Shown piece by piece: positions 26,942 to 37,400 of a stretch of 64,000 bases of DNA. The notes beneath the pieces were generated by a model. That model was not told the origin of the DNA and did no database searches. It worked only from the letters and a program-made list of their open reading frames with translations. The position numbers were made by a program, and so were the translations under genes. The number at the start of each line of letters is the position of its first letter. Positions within the stretch are counted from its first letter, which is position 1. Source of the DNA: Flavobacterium sp. SUN046 (GTDB lineage: Bacteria; Bacteroidota; Bacteroidia; Flavobacteriales; Flavobacteriaceae); assembly GCF_028867965.1 (NCBI RefSeq), contig NZ_JAPQNT010000004.1, forward strand, positions 221,097 to 285,096, read 5' to 3'.

Positions 26942-28064
26942 CTGCTTTATTTTTAAGTTTCATTAATAAAGTGTAAGCTCCTTTGGTTACTATTGTATTG
27001 TTTTTTAAATCTTCAGTATCCAAAATTTCAACAAAACCATTTTCCGAAGTACTGGTTTTTACTTCTGTCATTCGAAATTGATTTTTGTTGATTACTACAA
27101 ATATATAGTCTTTTCCTTCAAAATTAACAATTGCATCTTGTGGCAAAGCTAAAGCATCATTACTTTTTACTTCAATATCAGCATTCATGTACATTCCAGG
27201 CAACAATGTTTTGTCATAATTTTCAAAATGACAATGTACATCAGCCGAATGTTCGTCGACAGATAAATCTTTGCTAATCAATAAAATAGCACAATTGTAC
27301 TTTTTATCAGGTTGATTATTAGTGTAAGCTACTAATTTTTGTCCGATGAAAAGTTTGGTAATGTCTTTTTCAAAAATTTTCAAATTCAAATGAATATCCG
27401 ACGGATTTATCAATTCAAACAAAACGTCCGATGGATTCACATATTTTCCGATATTGACATTAACTTTTGATACAAATCCATTGATTGGCGCATAAATATT
27501 CACACTTTTAGAAATATTTTTTTCGGATAACGTATTCGGATTTACATTGATTAATTTCAATTTTTCACTCAAGCCACTTAATGTAATTCGCAAAGTTCTG
27601 AATTCTGAATCTGCTAATTGAAATATTTTATCGCTACTGGCTTGGCTTTGATTCAATTCTTTTTGGCGTTCATATTCTTTTTGTACATAAAATAATTTTG
27701 ATTTTGTTGTCAAATAATCTTGTTGTAATTGCACATATTGTTGGTCTTCCATAGTGGCAATAACTTCGCCTTTAGCAATATGTAATCCTGGCAAAAGTTT
27801 GGTAGATTTTAAATAACCACCAAGTGGCATGCTTACAGAAACCATGTTTTGCGGTGGAACATCAATTTTTCCAGTCACTTTTAATACTGATGAAATGCTT
27901 CTTTTTTCAAGATTTCCAGTTTCAATTGTGGCATTTTTTAGTTGTGCATCAGTTAAAGTTGCTATGTTTTCTTTTAATGTTATTGTTTCTGTTTTTTCTT
28001 CAACAGTTTTAGAATTGCAACTTACAACTAGGATAAGTAAAAAAGGTAATATGATATTTTTCAT
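26934..28064 (-). CDS. RND efflux periplasmic adaptor lipoprotein (CusB/CzcB-like)
   Basis: 376 residues. Lipoprotein signal ends ILVVSCNSK, so it is anchored by lipid. Features: barrel-sandwich halves around VSVSMPLGGYLKSTKLLPGLHIAKGEVIATMED and NIYAPINGFVSKVNVNIGKYVNPSDVLFEL, a helical hairpin between (about 112-175) and beta-barrel/membrane-proximal parts. It bridges the inner-membrane pump encoded just upstream (28069) to its outer-membrane channel. Four bases separate it from the pump gene. Confidence 0.93.
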   Translation of the reverse strand: MKNIILPFLLILVVSCNSKTVEEKTETITLKENIATLTDAQLKNATIETGNLEKRSISSVLKVTGKIDVPPQNMVSVSMPLGGYLKSTKLLPGLHIAKGEVIATMEDQQYVQLQQDYLTTKSKLFYVQKEYERQKELNQSQASSDKIFQLADSEFRTLRITLSGLSEKLKLINVNPNTLSEKNISKSVNIYAPINGFVSKVNVNIGKYVNPSDVLFELINPSDIHLNLKIFEKDITKLFIGQKLVAYTNNQPDKKYNCAILLISKDLSVDEHSADVHCHFENYDKTLLPGMYMNADIEVKSNDALALPQDAIVNFEGKDYIFVVINKNQFRMTEVKTSTSENGFVEILDTEDLKNNTIVTKGAYTLLMKLKNKADE

Positions 28065-28068
28065 GATA

Positions 28069-31000
28069 TTATTGTTTTGAGGTAAGGTAATTTAATTGAA
28101 CAACACTTTCATTGTGAGTTAAAATTGTATCAATATAATTGCTTTTGATGGCAATACTCTGGTTGATAAGCATCACCCAATCCAGATAATTTATTTCTCC
28201 ATTTAGGAATTGTAAATTAGCTGTTTTGATAATGATTTCAGCATTTGGAAGAGCTGTTTTTTCATAATATTCTAATTTTTCAACGCTACTTTTGTATTGA
28301 TTGAATGTTGTTTGGAATTGCTTTTGAAGCATTTGTTTTTCTTTTTCCAATTCATTTTGAGATAACGATTCCCCAATTTTGGAAGCCGCAATTTTAGCTT
28401 TTTGAGAACCTCCAAATAACGGAATTCCAATTCCGAATTGAGCCGATTGAAATCTATTGGATTTATCATATAAAACATTATCTGCTCCAGTTCCTGCAAT
28501 TGAAGTATTGTTGTAACCCAAAGTTAAACTCGGTAATAACTTTGATTTTTCAAGTTTTGTTGAAGCTGCATTTACCTTTTTTTGTTGTTCTAAAAGAGCA
28601 AGATAAGGATGTTGAGCAACCAAAGTGCTATCAATAGATTTGTCTAAAACCAACTTAAAAGTTTCTGCTTTTGGAGCCAGTTGTTCTTCGGAATTAAGCA
28701 ATAATTGAAACTGACCTTGAACCAATTCTTTTTCTTCACGAAGTTGAATTAGTTGCATTTTTACTGAACCACGTTGTGTATCGGCTGTTGTTTTTTCAAG
28801 AATATTGCTTTCACCTTTTTTGAATCGCAATTCTGATTTTCTTAAAAATTCAGCAAAGATAGTGTCGCTTTTCATCAGTAATTTTTCCTTTTCGTTAAGA
28901 TAAATTAAAGCATAAAAAGTTTTTGTTACTTCACGTTTTAGTTCCGCTTCTTTAACAGTAACATTCAACGCTGAAGTCTTCCATTCTTCGGTATATAATT
29001 TTTTCTGTCTGCTGTAAACTGTTGGAAAATTGAATGATTGTGAGATTCCAAAACGAGTATCATTGTAAATGCTATTAATCTGACCGTAATCTCCAATAAG
29101 GTTTGTCGGTGCAATATTGGTCGCTGTTTTGATTAATTTTTGTTGATAATCCGATTTCAATCGCTCACTTTTGATAGTGTAATTATTTTTTAATGCTGTT
29201 TCCAATGATTTTTGCAAAGTGATTGGAGTTTGAGCATTTGCAGCATTAAATGAAAATAATCCTAAAATAAGTACCGTTACTACTTTTTTCTTAAACGGAT
29301 TAAAGCTAACTCCTTTTTCAAAAGTTACATATAAAATAGGAAGCACAAATAATGTTAAAAATGTTGCAATCATCAGTCCACCAATAACTACAGTAGCTAG
29401 AGGTCGTTGCACTTCTGCACCAGCGCCATTACTTATTGCCATTGGTAAAAAACCTAATGATGCCACAAAAGCCGTCATTAGAACTGGTCGTAAACGTACT
29501 TTTGTTCCCCTAATAACAATTCGATGTAAATCGGTCATACCTTCAGATTTTAGTTGATTGAATTCAGAAATTAATACAATTCCGTTTAAAACGGCGACTC
29601 CAAAAAGTGCTATGAAACCTACTCCAGCACTTATACTGAAAGGCATTCCACGAAGAGCCAAAAATAGAATTCCACCAATAGCAGAAAGTGGAATTGCTGA
29701 ATAAATTAATAATCCGTGTTTTACCGAACTGAACGCAAAAAATAATAATAAAAAGATTAATAATAAGGAGACAGGAACAGCTATCATCAAACGAGCTTTG
29801 GCTTTATTTAAATTTTCAAAAGCTCCGCCATAAGTAGTATAATATCCAGTTGGATATTTAATTTGTTTGTCTACTTTTTGTTGTAACTCATTTACAATAC
29901 TCTGTACATCACGACCTCTAACATTAAAACCTACCACAATTCTTCTTTTAGCATCTTCACGTTGAATTTGATTTGGACCATTTTTAATCGAAACATTTGC
30001 CAATTGTGATAATGGAATTTGTGTTCCTTGTGGCGTTGGAATCAAAAGATTTTGAACATCTTCAATGTCTTTTCTTTGATTGTTATTCAATCTAACAACT
30101 AAATCGAAACGCTTTTCACCTTCAAAAACCAATCCGGTACTTTGTCCTGCAAAAGCTGTATTTATAACTTTATTAATGTCATCGATAGTAAGATGGTACT
30201 GTGCAATTATATTTCTATTATATTCAATAACCACTTGTGGCATTCCAGTAACGGGTTCAATAAATAAATTTTGAGTTCCTTTGACAGTAGTTACCACTTT
30301 GCCTAATTTTTCAGCATAAAGTGCTAATGTATCGAGGTTTTCACCAAATATTTTACAAACTACATCTTGCCGAGCACCAGTCATTAATTCGTTAAAACGC
30401 ATTTGAACTGGAAATTGAAAACTTGCAGTAATTCCGGGAACATCTTCAAGAGCTTTGCTCATTTTGGCAGACATTTCATTGAATGTTTTGGCACTTTCCC
30501 ATTCGCTTTTATCTTTCATAACCACAATCATATCACTAGCATCCATTGCCATTGGATCGGTTGGGACTTCACCGCTTCCGATTTTAGTAACTACTTTTTC
30601 AACTTCTGGAAATTGAGTTTTAAGAATATGAGCCGCTTTTTGAGTACTTTCAATTGTTGTATTCAAATTACTTCCCGAAAGAACTCTAGTATCAACGGCA
30701 AAATCACCTTCTTCTAAAGCTGGAATAAATTCGCCACCAAGAAATGACAAAATCACCACAGAAATCACAAATAGAGAAACAACCGATGAAATGACAATTT
30801 TAGGATAATTCAAAATCTTTTGAAGTAAATGTTGGTACTTCATTTCAATTTTGTTCATAATTCTATCCGAAAGATTGGCTTCATGTTTTACTTTTTTACT
30901 CAAAAACAAAGCACTCATCATTGGGATATAAGTAAGTGATAGAATGAAAGCACCTAATAATGCAAAGGCAACTGTTTGAGCCATTGGTTTGAACATTTTG

Positions 31001-32427
31001 CCCTCAATACCTTGCAAAGTAAATATTGGTAAATAAACAATTAGAATAATAATTTGTCCAAAAACGGCACTGTTCATCATTTTACTGGCAGATGTTTGTA
31101 CTTCTTCATCCATTTTTTTCTGAGACAATTGACTTACATCTTTAAACTTTTTGCTGTGTGCTAGTTGGTGCATTACAGCTTCGACAATAATTACAGCTCC
31201 ATCGACTATAAGTCCAAAATCCAATGCGCCTAAACTCATTAAGTTTCCGCTTACTCCAAAAGCATTCATCATTATTACTGCAAATAACATCGCTAGCGGA
31301 ATTACAGAAGCGACTAACAATCCAGCTCTAAAATTTCCGAGGAAAACTACTAATACAAAAATCACTATTAATGCGCCTTCAAGCAAGTTTTTTTCAACGG
31401 TACCGATAGCATTGTTTACCATTTTAGTTCGGTCTAAAAAAGGTTCAATGACAACGCCTTTGGGTAATGTTTTTTGAATTTGTGCTACACGTTCTTTTAC
31501 ATTTTTGATAACATCACTACTGTTTGCACCTTTAAGCATCATCACAACTGCACCAGAAACTTCGCCTTGATCATTGTAAGTCATTGCGCCGTAACGAGTA
31601 GCATATCCTAATTTTACTTCAGCAACATCTCTAATGAATAATGGAGTTCCAGATGCAGTTGTTTTTATCGCAATATTTTGAATATCTTCAATAGTACCAA
31701 TTAATCCTTCACTTCTTATGAATAGGGAAGTAGCACCTTTTTCAATATAGGAACCACCGGTATTTTGATTGTTTTTTTCGACAGCGGTAAATACATCACT
31801 AATTGTCAATCCATACGATTGTAATTTGTTAGGATTTATGGCAATTTCATACTGTTTTAGTTTTCCACCAAAACTGCTGACTTCGGCAACTCCTTTTACG
31901 CCGAGTAATTGTCTGCGAACAATCCAATCTTGAATGGTGCGTAATTCGGTTTCATCGTATTTTTTTTCGTATCCTTTTTCTGGACGAACAACATATTGGT
32001 AGATTTCACCAAGTCCAGTCGAAACTGGTCCTAATTCAGGAGTTCCAATTCCGTTTGGAATTTGTGTTTGAACCTTTTGTAAACGTTCTGCAACTTGTTG
32101 TCTAGCCCAATAAATATCGGTATCATCATCAAAAACGATGGTTACTAATGACAATCCGAAACGTGAAAAACTTCTTATTTCTTTCAGTCCAGAAATGTTA
32201 TTATTGGCTTGTTCTATCGGAAATGTTACTAATCGCTCAATATCGGTTGCACCAAATGACGGCGCGATAGTGATGACTTGTACTTGGTTGTTAGTGATAT
32301 CCGGAACGGCATCAATGGGTAATTTAGTTGTTTCATAAATACCATATAACAGCAAACTAATGGTAAACAATCCAACTATGAGTTTGTTCTTGATAGAAAA
32401 CTCAATTATTTTATTTAGCATAATCAA
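28069..32427 (-). CDS. CusA/CzcA heavy-metal RND pump fused to a TolC-like outer-membrane channel
   Basis: 1452 residues. Residues 1 to about 1035 are a full RND pump with twelve membrane helices; the fourth helix motif DFGLIVDGAVIIVEA matches the Zn/Co/Cd-type HME-RND class rather than the Cu/Ag class. After the last pump helix a short hydrophobic stretch ending FSFNAANAQ looks like a signal peptide, followed by an OMF domain (about 1055-1452) with long coiled helices such as LQKSLETALKNNYTIKSERL and its repeat. Pump and channel must lie in different membranes, so cleavage at the internal signal is expected. Seen as one uninterrupted frame. Confidence 0.93.
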   Translation of the reverse strand: MIMLNKIIEFSIKNKLIVGLFTISLLLYGIYETTKLPIDAVPDITNNQVQVITIAPSFGATDIERLVTFPIEQANNNISGLKEIRSFSRFGLSLVTIVFDDDTDIYWARQQVAERLQKVQTQIPNGIGTPELGPVSTGLGEIYQYVVRPEKGYEKKYDETELRTIQDWIVRRQLLGVKGVAEVSSFGGKLKQYEIAINPNKLQSYGLTISDVFTAVEKNNQNTGGSYIEKGATSLFIRSEGLIGTIEDIQNIAIKTTASGTPLFIRDVAEVKLGYATRYGAMTYNDQGEVSGAVVMMLKGANSSDVIKNVKERVAQIQKTLPKGVVIEPFLDRTKMVNNAIGTVEKNLLEGALIVIFVLVVFLGNFRAGLLVASVIPLAMLFAVIMMNAFGVSGNLMSLGALDFGLIVDGAVIIVEAVMHQLAHSKKFKDVSQLSQKKMDEEVQTSASKMMNSAVFGQIIILIVYLPIFTLQGIEGKMFKPMAQTVAFALLGAFILSLTYIPMMSALFLSKKVKHEANLSDRIMNKIEMKYQHLLQKILNYPKIVISSVVSLFVISVVILSFLGGEFIPALEEGDFAVDTRVLSGSNLNTTIESTQKAAHILKTQFPEVEKVVTKIGSGEVPTDPMAMDASDMIVVMKDKSEWESAKTFNEMSAKMSKALEDVPGITASFQFPVQMRFNELMTGARQDVVCKIFGENLDTLALYAEKLGKVVTTVKGTQNLFIEPVTGMPQVVIEYNRNIIAQYHLTIDDINKVINTAFAGQSTGLVFEGEKRFDLVVRLNNNQRKDIEDVQNLLIPTPQGTQIPLSQLANVSIKNGPNQIQREDAKRRIVVGFNVRGRDVQSIVNELQQKVDKQIKYPTGYYTTYGGAFENLNKAKARLMIAVPVSLLLIFLLLFFAFSSVKHGLLIYSAIPLSAIGGILFLALRGMPFSISAGVGFIALFGVAVLNGIVLISEFNQLKSEGMTDLHRIVIRGTKVRLRPVLMTAFVASLGFLPMAISNGAGAEVQRPLATVVIGGLMIATFLTLFVLPILYVTFEKGVSFNPFKKKVVTVLILGLFSFNAANAQTPITLQKSLETALKNNYTIKSERLKSDYQQKLIKTATNIAPTNLIGDYGQINSIYNDTRFGISQSFNFPTVYSRQKKLYTEEWKTSALNVTVKEAELKREVTKTFYALIYLNEKEKLLMKSDTIFAEFLRKSELRFKKGESNILEKTTADTQRGSVKMQLIQLREEKELVQGQFQLLLNSEEQLAPKAETFKLVLDKSIDSTLVAQHPYLALLEQQKKVNAASTKLEKSKLLPSLTLGYNNTSIAGTGADNVLYDKSNRFQSAQFGIGIPLFGGSQKAKIAASKIGESLSQNELEKEKQMLQKQFQTTFNQYKSSVEKLEYYEKTALPNAEIIIKTANLQFLNGEINYLDWVMLINQSIAIKSNYIDTILTHNESVVQLNYLTSKQ

Positions 32428-32508
32428 TTTTATTAATTAATTTTTTGAATTTAATAAATACATAAATATACAAATACAAGTAGCATTTGATATTTATAAA
32501 AGAAAAAA

Positions 32509-32895
32509 CTAACTAAATTTGGGTGGTTGCCAAATACTTTTTAAAAATGTAGTATTAGAAAATTGAGGATAATGATTATTTAAAATCGGTATTTCGGAAG
32601 GAATTAGAATTGCATTAAAACAAAATCTTTGTTCGGGTAAAATAGTTACATGATTGGTACTATTGCAATTGTCATGGGTTTTAAATGGTAATTTAGAATC
32701 CTTGTCATAGTCGGCATCTTTTACATTTCCGTTAGCGTAGTGCATGCACAAAAATTTCCAAAGCGTTATGGATTGGTCTTTTTGCTTGTGTTCAGAGAAA
32801 TGTTCTACCAATACAGGCAACTTCAAAAACTGATGTAATTCAGTTGCCGAAAATAAATAGATTGATAAAAATGCTAAAGCAATAAATTTTCTCAT
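32509..32895 (-). CDS. Small exported protein upstream of the metal-efflux operon
   Basis: 128 residues with an N-terminal signal (MRKFIALAFLSIYLFSATELHQ). It carries several His and Cys residues (HQFLKLPVLVEHFSEHKQKD, FLCMHYANG, THDNCNSTNH), which could bind metal. I recall similar short proteins encoded in front of CusA-type operons in Flavobacterium, annotated hypothetical. It sits 81 bases upstream of the pump gene on the same strand and may be the first gene of the operon. A periplasmic metal-binding or sensing role is inference. Confidence 0.72.
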   Translation of the reverse strand: MRKFIALAFLSIYLFSATELHQFLKLPVLVEHFSEHKQKDQSITLWKFLCMHYANGNVKDADYDKDSKLPFKTHDNCNSTNHVTILPEQRFCFNAILIPSEIPILNNHYPQFSNTTFLKSIWQPPKFS

Positions 32896-33064
32896 ATCAT
32901 AAATCCTCTAAAAAGGATTATTCTATACAAAAATATAGAAGTTTATTTCAAACATCTCCATAATACTATATTTTTAATCTATTCTTAAGTTTAATTGGTC
33001 TATAGTTTTTGCAATAGTCTGTTAAATTAAAGTTTAAAATCAGAAACCTAAATTCTAAATAAAT

Positions 33065-33072
33065 TATATTTG
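33065..33072 (+). promoter_or_regulatory. Promoter -7 element of tgt
   Basis: TATATTTG, a perfect TAnnTTTG element. It contains the TTG that would begin a longer tgt frame at 33070, so translation must start at the ATG at 33091. Confidence 0.6.
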
Positions 33073-33090
33073 CCCACAGAAAATGCCAAT

Positions 33091-34221
33091 ATGAAATTCG
33101 ATTTATTACAAAAAGACCCAAATTCTAAAGCCAGAGCTGGAAAAATCATTACTGATCACGGTGTTATTGAAACTCCAATTTTTATGCCGGTTGGTACGGT
33201 AGCATCAGTAAAAGGAGTGCACCAACGCGAATTAAAAGAAGAAATTAATCCAGATATTATTCTTGGAAATACCTATCATTTATATTTACGACCGCAAACT
33301 GAAATACTTGAAAAAGCAGGCGGATTGCATAAATTCATGAATTGGGATAGAAATATCTTAACTGATTCTGGTGGTTATCAAGTGTATTCACTTTCGGCAA
33401 ATCGAAAAATTAAAGAAGAAGGCGTAAAGTTTAAATCGCATATTGACGGTTCGTATCATTTTTTTACACCCGAAAATGTAATGGAAATCCAACGTACAAT
33501 TGGTGCCGATATTATTATGGCATTTGATGAATGTACGCCTTATCCATGTGATTATCGTTATGCGCAGCGTTCGATGAAAATGACACATCGTTGGTTGGAT
33601 AGATGTATTAATCATTTGAATAAAGTTCCAGTAAAATATGGTTACGATCAAGCATTTTTTCCAATTGTTCAAGGAAGTACTTACAAAGATTTGAGAATGC
33701 AAAGCGCCGAATATATTGCTAATTCTAATCAAGTTGGAAATGCTATTGGAGGACTTTCGGTAGGTGAACCAGCCGAAGAAATGTATGCCATGACTGAAGT
33801 AGTTTGTGACATTCTTCCAGAAGATAAACCACGTTATTTAATGGGTGTTGGAACGCCAATTAATATTTTAGAAAACATCGCTTTAGGCGTTGATATGTTC
33901 GATTGTGTAATGCCAACGCGTAACGCAAGAAACGGAATGCTATTTACAGCTCACGGAACCATAAACATCAAAAATAAAAAATGGGAAGCCGATTTTTCTC
34001 CAGTTGATGAAATGGGACATACTTTTGTTGATACTGAATATACCAAAGCTTATTTACGTCATCTTTTTGCAGCCAATGAATATTTAGGAAAACAAATTGC
34101 AACTATTCACAACTTAGGATTTTATATGTGGTTGGTTCGTGAAGCAAGAAAACATATTATTGCAGGCGATTTTAGAGTTTGGAAAGAAATGATGGTTAAA
34201 AACATGAGTGTTCGACTTTAA
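33091..34221 (+). CDS. tgt: tRNA-guanine transglycosylase (queuine tRNA-ribosyltransferase)
   Basis: Exchanges guanine-34 for the queuosine precursor preQ1 in GUN-anticodon tRNAs. 376 residues from ATG 33091. Family motifs: PIFMPVGTVASVKG, LTDSGGYQVYSL (catalytic Asp), IIMAFDECTPYP, GGLSVGEPAEEM, the second active-site Asp in GVDMFDCVMPTRNARNG; the zinc site near the C-terminus is degenerate in places (no CxC visible; C-terminal His in ATIHNLGFYMWLV), as in some Bacteroidetes. Followed by an LptF/G permease gene, a common pairing in this phylum. Confidence 0.95.
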   Translation: MKFDLLQKDPNSKARAGKIITDHGVIETPIFMPVGTVASVKGVHQRELKEEINPDIILGNTYHLYLRPQTEILEKAGGLHKFMNWDRNILTDSGGYQVYSLSANRKIKEEGVKFKSHIDGSYHFFTPENVMEIQRTIGADIIMAFDECTPYPCDYRYAQRSMKMTHRWLDRCINHLNKVPVKYGYDQAFFPIVQGSTYKDLRMQSAEYIANSNQVGNAIGGLSVGEPAEEMYAMTEVVCDILPEDKPRYLMGVGTPINILENIALGVDMFDCVMPTRNARNGMLFTAHGTINIKNKKWEADFSPVDEMGHTFVDTEYTKAYLRHLFAANEYLGKQIATIHNLGFYMWLVREARKHIIAGDFRVWKEMMVKNMSVRL

Positions 34222-34257
34222 AAGATTAAGTTAATGGAACTAAAACCACAATAAAAT

Positions 34258-35343
34258 ATGTTATCAATAATAGATAAATACATTTTAAAGCGCTATTTAG
34301 CCACTTTTTCGGTGATGTTGCTGATGTTTATTCCTATTGGAATAACGATTGATGTATCTGAAAAGGTTAATAAAATGATTGAGAATCATGTGCCTTTTAG
34401 TGCTATTGCTCGATATTATGTTGATTTCACAATTTATTTTGCCAATTTATTATTTCCTATATTTTTATTTTTGTCAATAATTTGGTTTACTTCTAAGCTT
34501 GCTAATAATACCGAAATTATTGCCATTTTAAGTTCTGGAATTTCATTTACTAGATTTTTAAGACCTTATATTATTGGTGCAACTTTGGTTTCTATTTTTG
34601 CATTAATAATGGGTTTTTTCTTGGTTCCTAGAGCTAGTGAAGGGTTTAAAAATTTTAGATATGATTACCTAATTGGAAATGGAATTAATGAAAAAAGAGA
34701 TAATTCTGATGTTTATCGACAAATTAACAAAGAAGAATATATTTATGTAAGTAATTATAATTCTACTTCCAAAATGGCTTTTAATTTTTCTATGGAGCGA
34801 TTTGAAAAAGACAAATTGAAATATAAAGTCAGTGCAAGCAGAATAAAATGGAATGCCAAAGACAGTTCTTACACTTTATTTGATTACAAAAAACGTAAAG
34901 TTGGTGCTCTTGGCGATATCATAGAAATTGCGGCCAAGAAAGACACTGTTTTTAAATTTGATTTAGAAGATTTAACACCAGTAGTTTATATTGCTGAGAC
35001 GCTTTCTTATGGCGATTTAGTTAGGTTTATTGCTAAAGAACGAGAACGTGGTTCAACCAATATTAATGTTTATTTGGTTGTTTTGTACAAGAAATATAGT
35101 ATTCCGGTTTCAGCATTTATACTAACAATTATTGCTGTTGCTGTTTCGTCAATGAAGCGTCGTGGCGGAATGGGAATTAATTTAGCAATCGGAATTTTAC
35201 TGGCATTTGCTTATGTTTTTCTAGATAAAGTCTTTGGAGTTTTAGCAGAAAAAGCCACTACGCCACCAATTATTGCCGTTTGGATTCCAAACATAGTATT
35301 CGGAATTCTTGCAATTTATCTTTTAAGGAATGCTAAACGATAA
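34258..35343 (+). CDS. LptF/LptG-family lipopolysaccharide export permease
   Basis: 361 residues with six membrane segments, three before and three after a periplasmic beta-jellyroll of about 170 residues. The N-terminal IIDKYILKRYLATFSVMLLMFI and FPIFLFLSIIWFTSKLANNTEIIAILSSGIS are typical of the family. It is part of the inner-membrane ABC machine that lifts LPS towards the outer membrane. Whether it is F or G cannot be told without comparison. Its 3' end overlaps the EamA gene by 14 bases. Confidence 0.92.
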   Translation: MLSIIDKYILKRYLATFSVMLLMFIPIGITIDVSEKVNKMIENHVPFSAIARYYVDFTIYFANLLFPIFLFLSIIWFTSKLANNTEIIAILSSGISFTRFLRPYIIGATLVSIFALIMGFFLVPRASEGFKNFRYDYLIGNGINEKRDNSDVYRQINKEEYIYVSNYNSTSKMAFNFSMERFEKDKLKYKVSASRIKWNAKDSSYTLFDYKKRKVGALGDIIEIAAKKDTVFKFDLEDLTPVVYIAETLSYGDLVRFIAKERERGSTNINVYLVVLYKKYSIPVSAFILTIIAVAVSSMKRRGGMGINLAIGILLAFAYVFLDKVFGVLAEKATTPPIIAVWIPNIVFGILAIYLLRNAKR

Positions 35344-36211
35344 TACCAAAAGTTATTTACACCTGCATTTGATAGTTTTCATTTGGGGTTTTACAGCTAT
35401 TTTAGGAAAATTAGTCACTCTCGATGCCTTACCATTGGTTTGGTTTAGAATGTTATTTGCAGTTGTTTTTATTTTTATTTATATCAAATACTATAAAATA
35501 GCTTTGATTATACCTAAAAAAGTACTTTTAAAATTTTTAGTAGCTGGTTTAATAATTGCACTACATTGGTTTACTTTTTTCAAAGCTATTAAGGTTTCTA
35601 ATGTTTCCATAACGTTGGCTTGTCTTTCTACAGGTGCTTTGTTTGCCTCACTTATTGAACCTATTTTCTTTGGAAAGAAGATTATCTGGTATGAAATTTT
35701 CTTTGGTTTAATAGTTGTTGTCGGACTTTCAATTATTTTTAATGTTGAAGGACGATATGTTGAAGGAATAATTCTTGCTTTAACTTCAGCCTTGTTATCA
35801 GCTTCATTTGCAGTTATCAATAGTAAATTTATAAAAGACTATAATGCAACTGTAATTTCGTTTTATGAACTTTCTGGAGGCGTACTTTTTTTTTCTGTTT
35901 TTTTATTATTTACAAATAGTTTTAATTTTCAATTCTTTCAATTGTCTACCAAAGACGTTGTTTATTTGATGATTTTGAGTTCCATTTGTACCGCTTATGC
36001 TTTTATTGCTTCTACAGCGGTAATGAAATTTTTAAGTCCGTATACCGTAATGCTAACTATCAATTTAGAACCTATTTACGGAATTATTTTAGCCGTTATT
36101 ATATTTAAAAATAATGAAAAAATGAGTCCGTCATTTTATATAGGAGCAGTTATAATTTTAATAACAGTAATTTTAAACGGAATTATAAAAAGCAGAACCA
36201 AAGCAACTTAG
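35330..36211 (+). CDS. EamA-family (DMT superfamily) transporter
   Basis: 293 residues with ten hydrophobic segments and two EamA repeats (about 8-140 and 148-290). Typical elements are LHLHLIVFIWGFTAILGKL at the start and SPYTVMLTINLEPIYGIILAVIIFKNNEKM in the second repeat. Substrate is unknown; family members export amino acids, nucleosides or other metabolites. Overlap with the upstream permease gene shows co-transcription. Confidence 0.9.
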   Translation: MLNDNTKSYLHLHLIVFIWGFTAILGKLVTLDALPLVWFRMLFAVVFIFIYIKYYKIALIIPKKVLLKFLVAGLIIALHWFTFFKAIKVSNVSITLACLSTGALFASLIEPIFFGKKIIWYEIFFGLIVVVGLSIIFNVEGRYVEGIILALTSALLSASFAVINSKFIKDYNATVISFYELSGGVLFFSVFLLFTNSFNFQFFQLSTKDVVYLMILSSICTAYAFIASTAVMKFLSPYTVMLTINLEPIYGIILAVIIFKNNEKMSPSFYIGAVIILITVILNGIIKSRTKAT

Positions 36212-36306
36212 CTTTAAGTAATAAACTTATACTACAAAATTACTTTTAATCAATATTAAAAATTTTATATTTGTAGTTCGAATTTTAATTAAAACGAAAA
36301 AATCCT

Positions 36307-37260
36307 ATGGAATATTTAGATTTTGAACTTCCTATTAAAGAATTGGAAGACCAGTTAGACAAATGTCAAATAATTGGTCAAGAATCAGATGTTGATGTTA
36401 CCAATACATGCAAACAAATTGAGAAGAAATTAGACGAAACCAAACGCAAAATATATAAAAACCTTACTGCTTGGCAACGTGTTCAATTGTCGCGACACCC
36501 AAACCGACCTTACACGATGGATCACATTAACGCAATTTGTGGTGATTCATTTTTAGAACTTTTTGGAGACAGAGGTTTTAAAGATGATAAAGCAATGGTT
36601 GGCGGACTTGGCAAAATTGATGGTCAATCGTTCATGATTGTTGGTCAACAAAAAGGATACAATACTAAAACACGCCAATACCGTAACTTCGGAATGGCAA
36701 ATCCTGAAGGCTACCGAAAAGCCTTACGCTTAATGAAAATGGCTGAAAAATTCGGAATTCCAGTTGTAACGTTCATTGATACGCCTGGAGCATATCCTGG
36801 TTTAGAAGCTGAAGAACGTGGTCAAGGAGAAGCAATTGCTAGAAATATTTTTGAAATGTGTCGCCTTAAAGTACCTATAATTTGTGTTATTGTAGGCGAA
36901 GGTGCATCTGGTGGCGCATTAGGAATTGGAGTAGGTGATCGAGTTTTAATGATGGAAAATACTTGGTATTCTGTAATTTCACCAGAATCTTGTTCTTCAA
37001 TTTTATGGAAAAGTTGGGAATATAAAGAGCAAGCTGCCGAGGCATTGAAACTGACTTCTGCCGATATGAAAAAACAAAAATTAGTAGATGATATTATTCC
37101 AGAACCACTTGGTGGCGCACATTATGATAGAGAAACTACTTTTAAAACAGTACAACAATATATTACTAAAGCTTTTAACGAACTTAAAGATTTATCAACA
37201 ACCGAGTTAGTTACTCAAAGAATGGATAAATACAGCAAGATGGGCGAATATAAAGAGTAA
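36307..37260 (+). CDS. accA: Acetyl-CoA carboxylase carboxyltransferase subunit alpha
   Basis: Transfers the carboxyl group from biotin to acetyl-CoA to give malonyl-CoA for fatty acid synthesis. 317 residues, the family length. Motifs: [70 protein letters not shown] (oxyanion-hole glycines) and [22 protein letters not shown] element at 36266-36273 is a good -7. It is followed by a terminator, and accD is not nearby. Confidence 0.97.
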   Translation: MEYLDFELPIKELEDQLDKCQIIGQESDVDVTNTCKQIEKKLDETKRKIYKNLTAWQRVQLSRHPNRPYTMDHINAICGDSFLELFGDRGFKDDKAMVGGLGKIDGQSFMIVGQQKGYNTKTRQYRNFGMANPEGYRKALRLMKMAEKFGIPVVTFIDTPGAYPGLEAEERGQGEAIARNIFEMCRLKVPIICVIVGEGASGGALGIGVGDRVLMMENTWYSVISPESCSSILWKSWEYKEQAAEALKLTSADMKKQKLVDDIIPEPLGGAHYDRETTFKTVQQYITKAFNELKDLSTTELVTQRMDKYSKMGEYKE

Positions 37261-37280
37261 AATCTTACAAAATATCTTAA

Positions 37281-37308
37281 AATCCGAAGCCCTATAGTTT
37301 CGGATTTT
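37281..37308 (+). terminator. Terminator after accA
   Basis: AATCCGAA (37281-37288) pairs with TTCGGATT (37299-37306), followed by a T-run. Confidence 0.85.
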
Positions 37309-37400
37309 TTTTGGGTTGTTAACAAATTTTGATTATTTATAAACAAATTATTCTAATAAATCAATTCTAATATTTTTTTAAAATTGGTTACTTTCGCTCA

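Noticed and set aside
26790..32430. Copper-specific (CusA) assignment of the RND pump
   Set aside because: The fourth-helix motif is DFG-x4-DGAV, the Zn/Co/Cd type, not the A-x2-D form of Cu/Ag pumps; database names CusA/CzcA are generic.
33070..33090. TTG start for tgt
   Set aside because: The TTG is the end of a TATATTTG -7 promoter element; the ATG at 33091 fits the family start.
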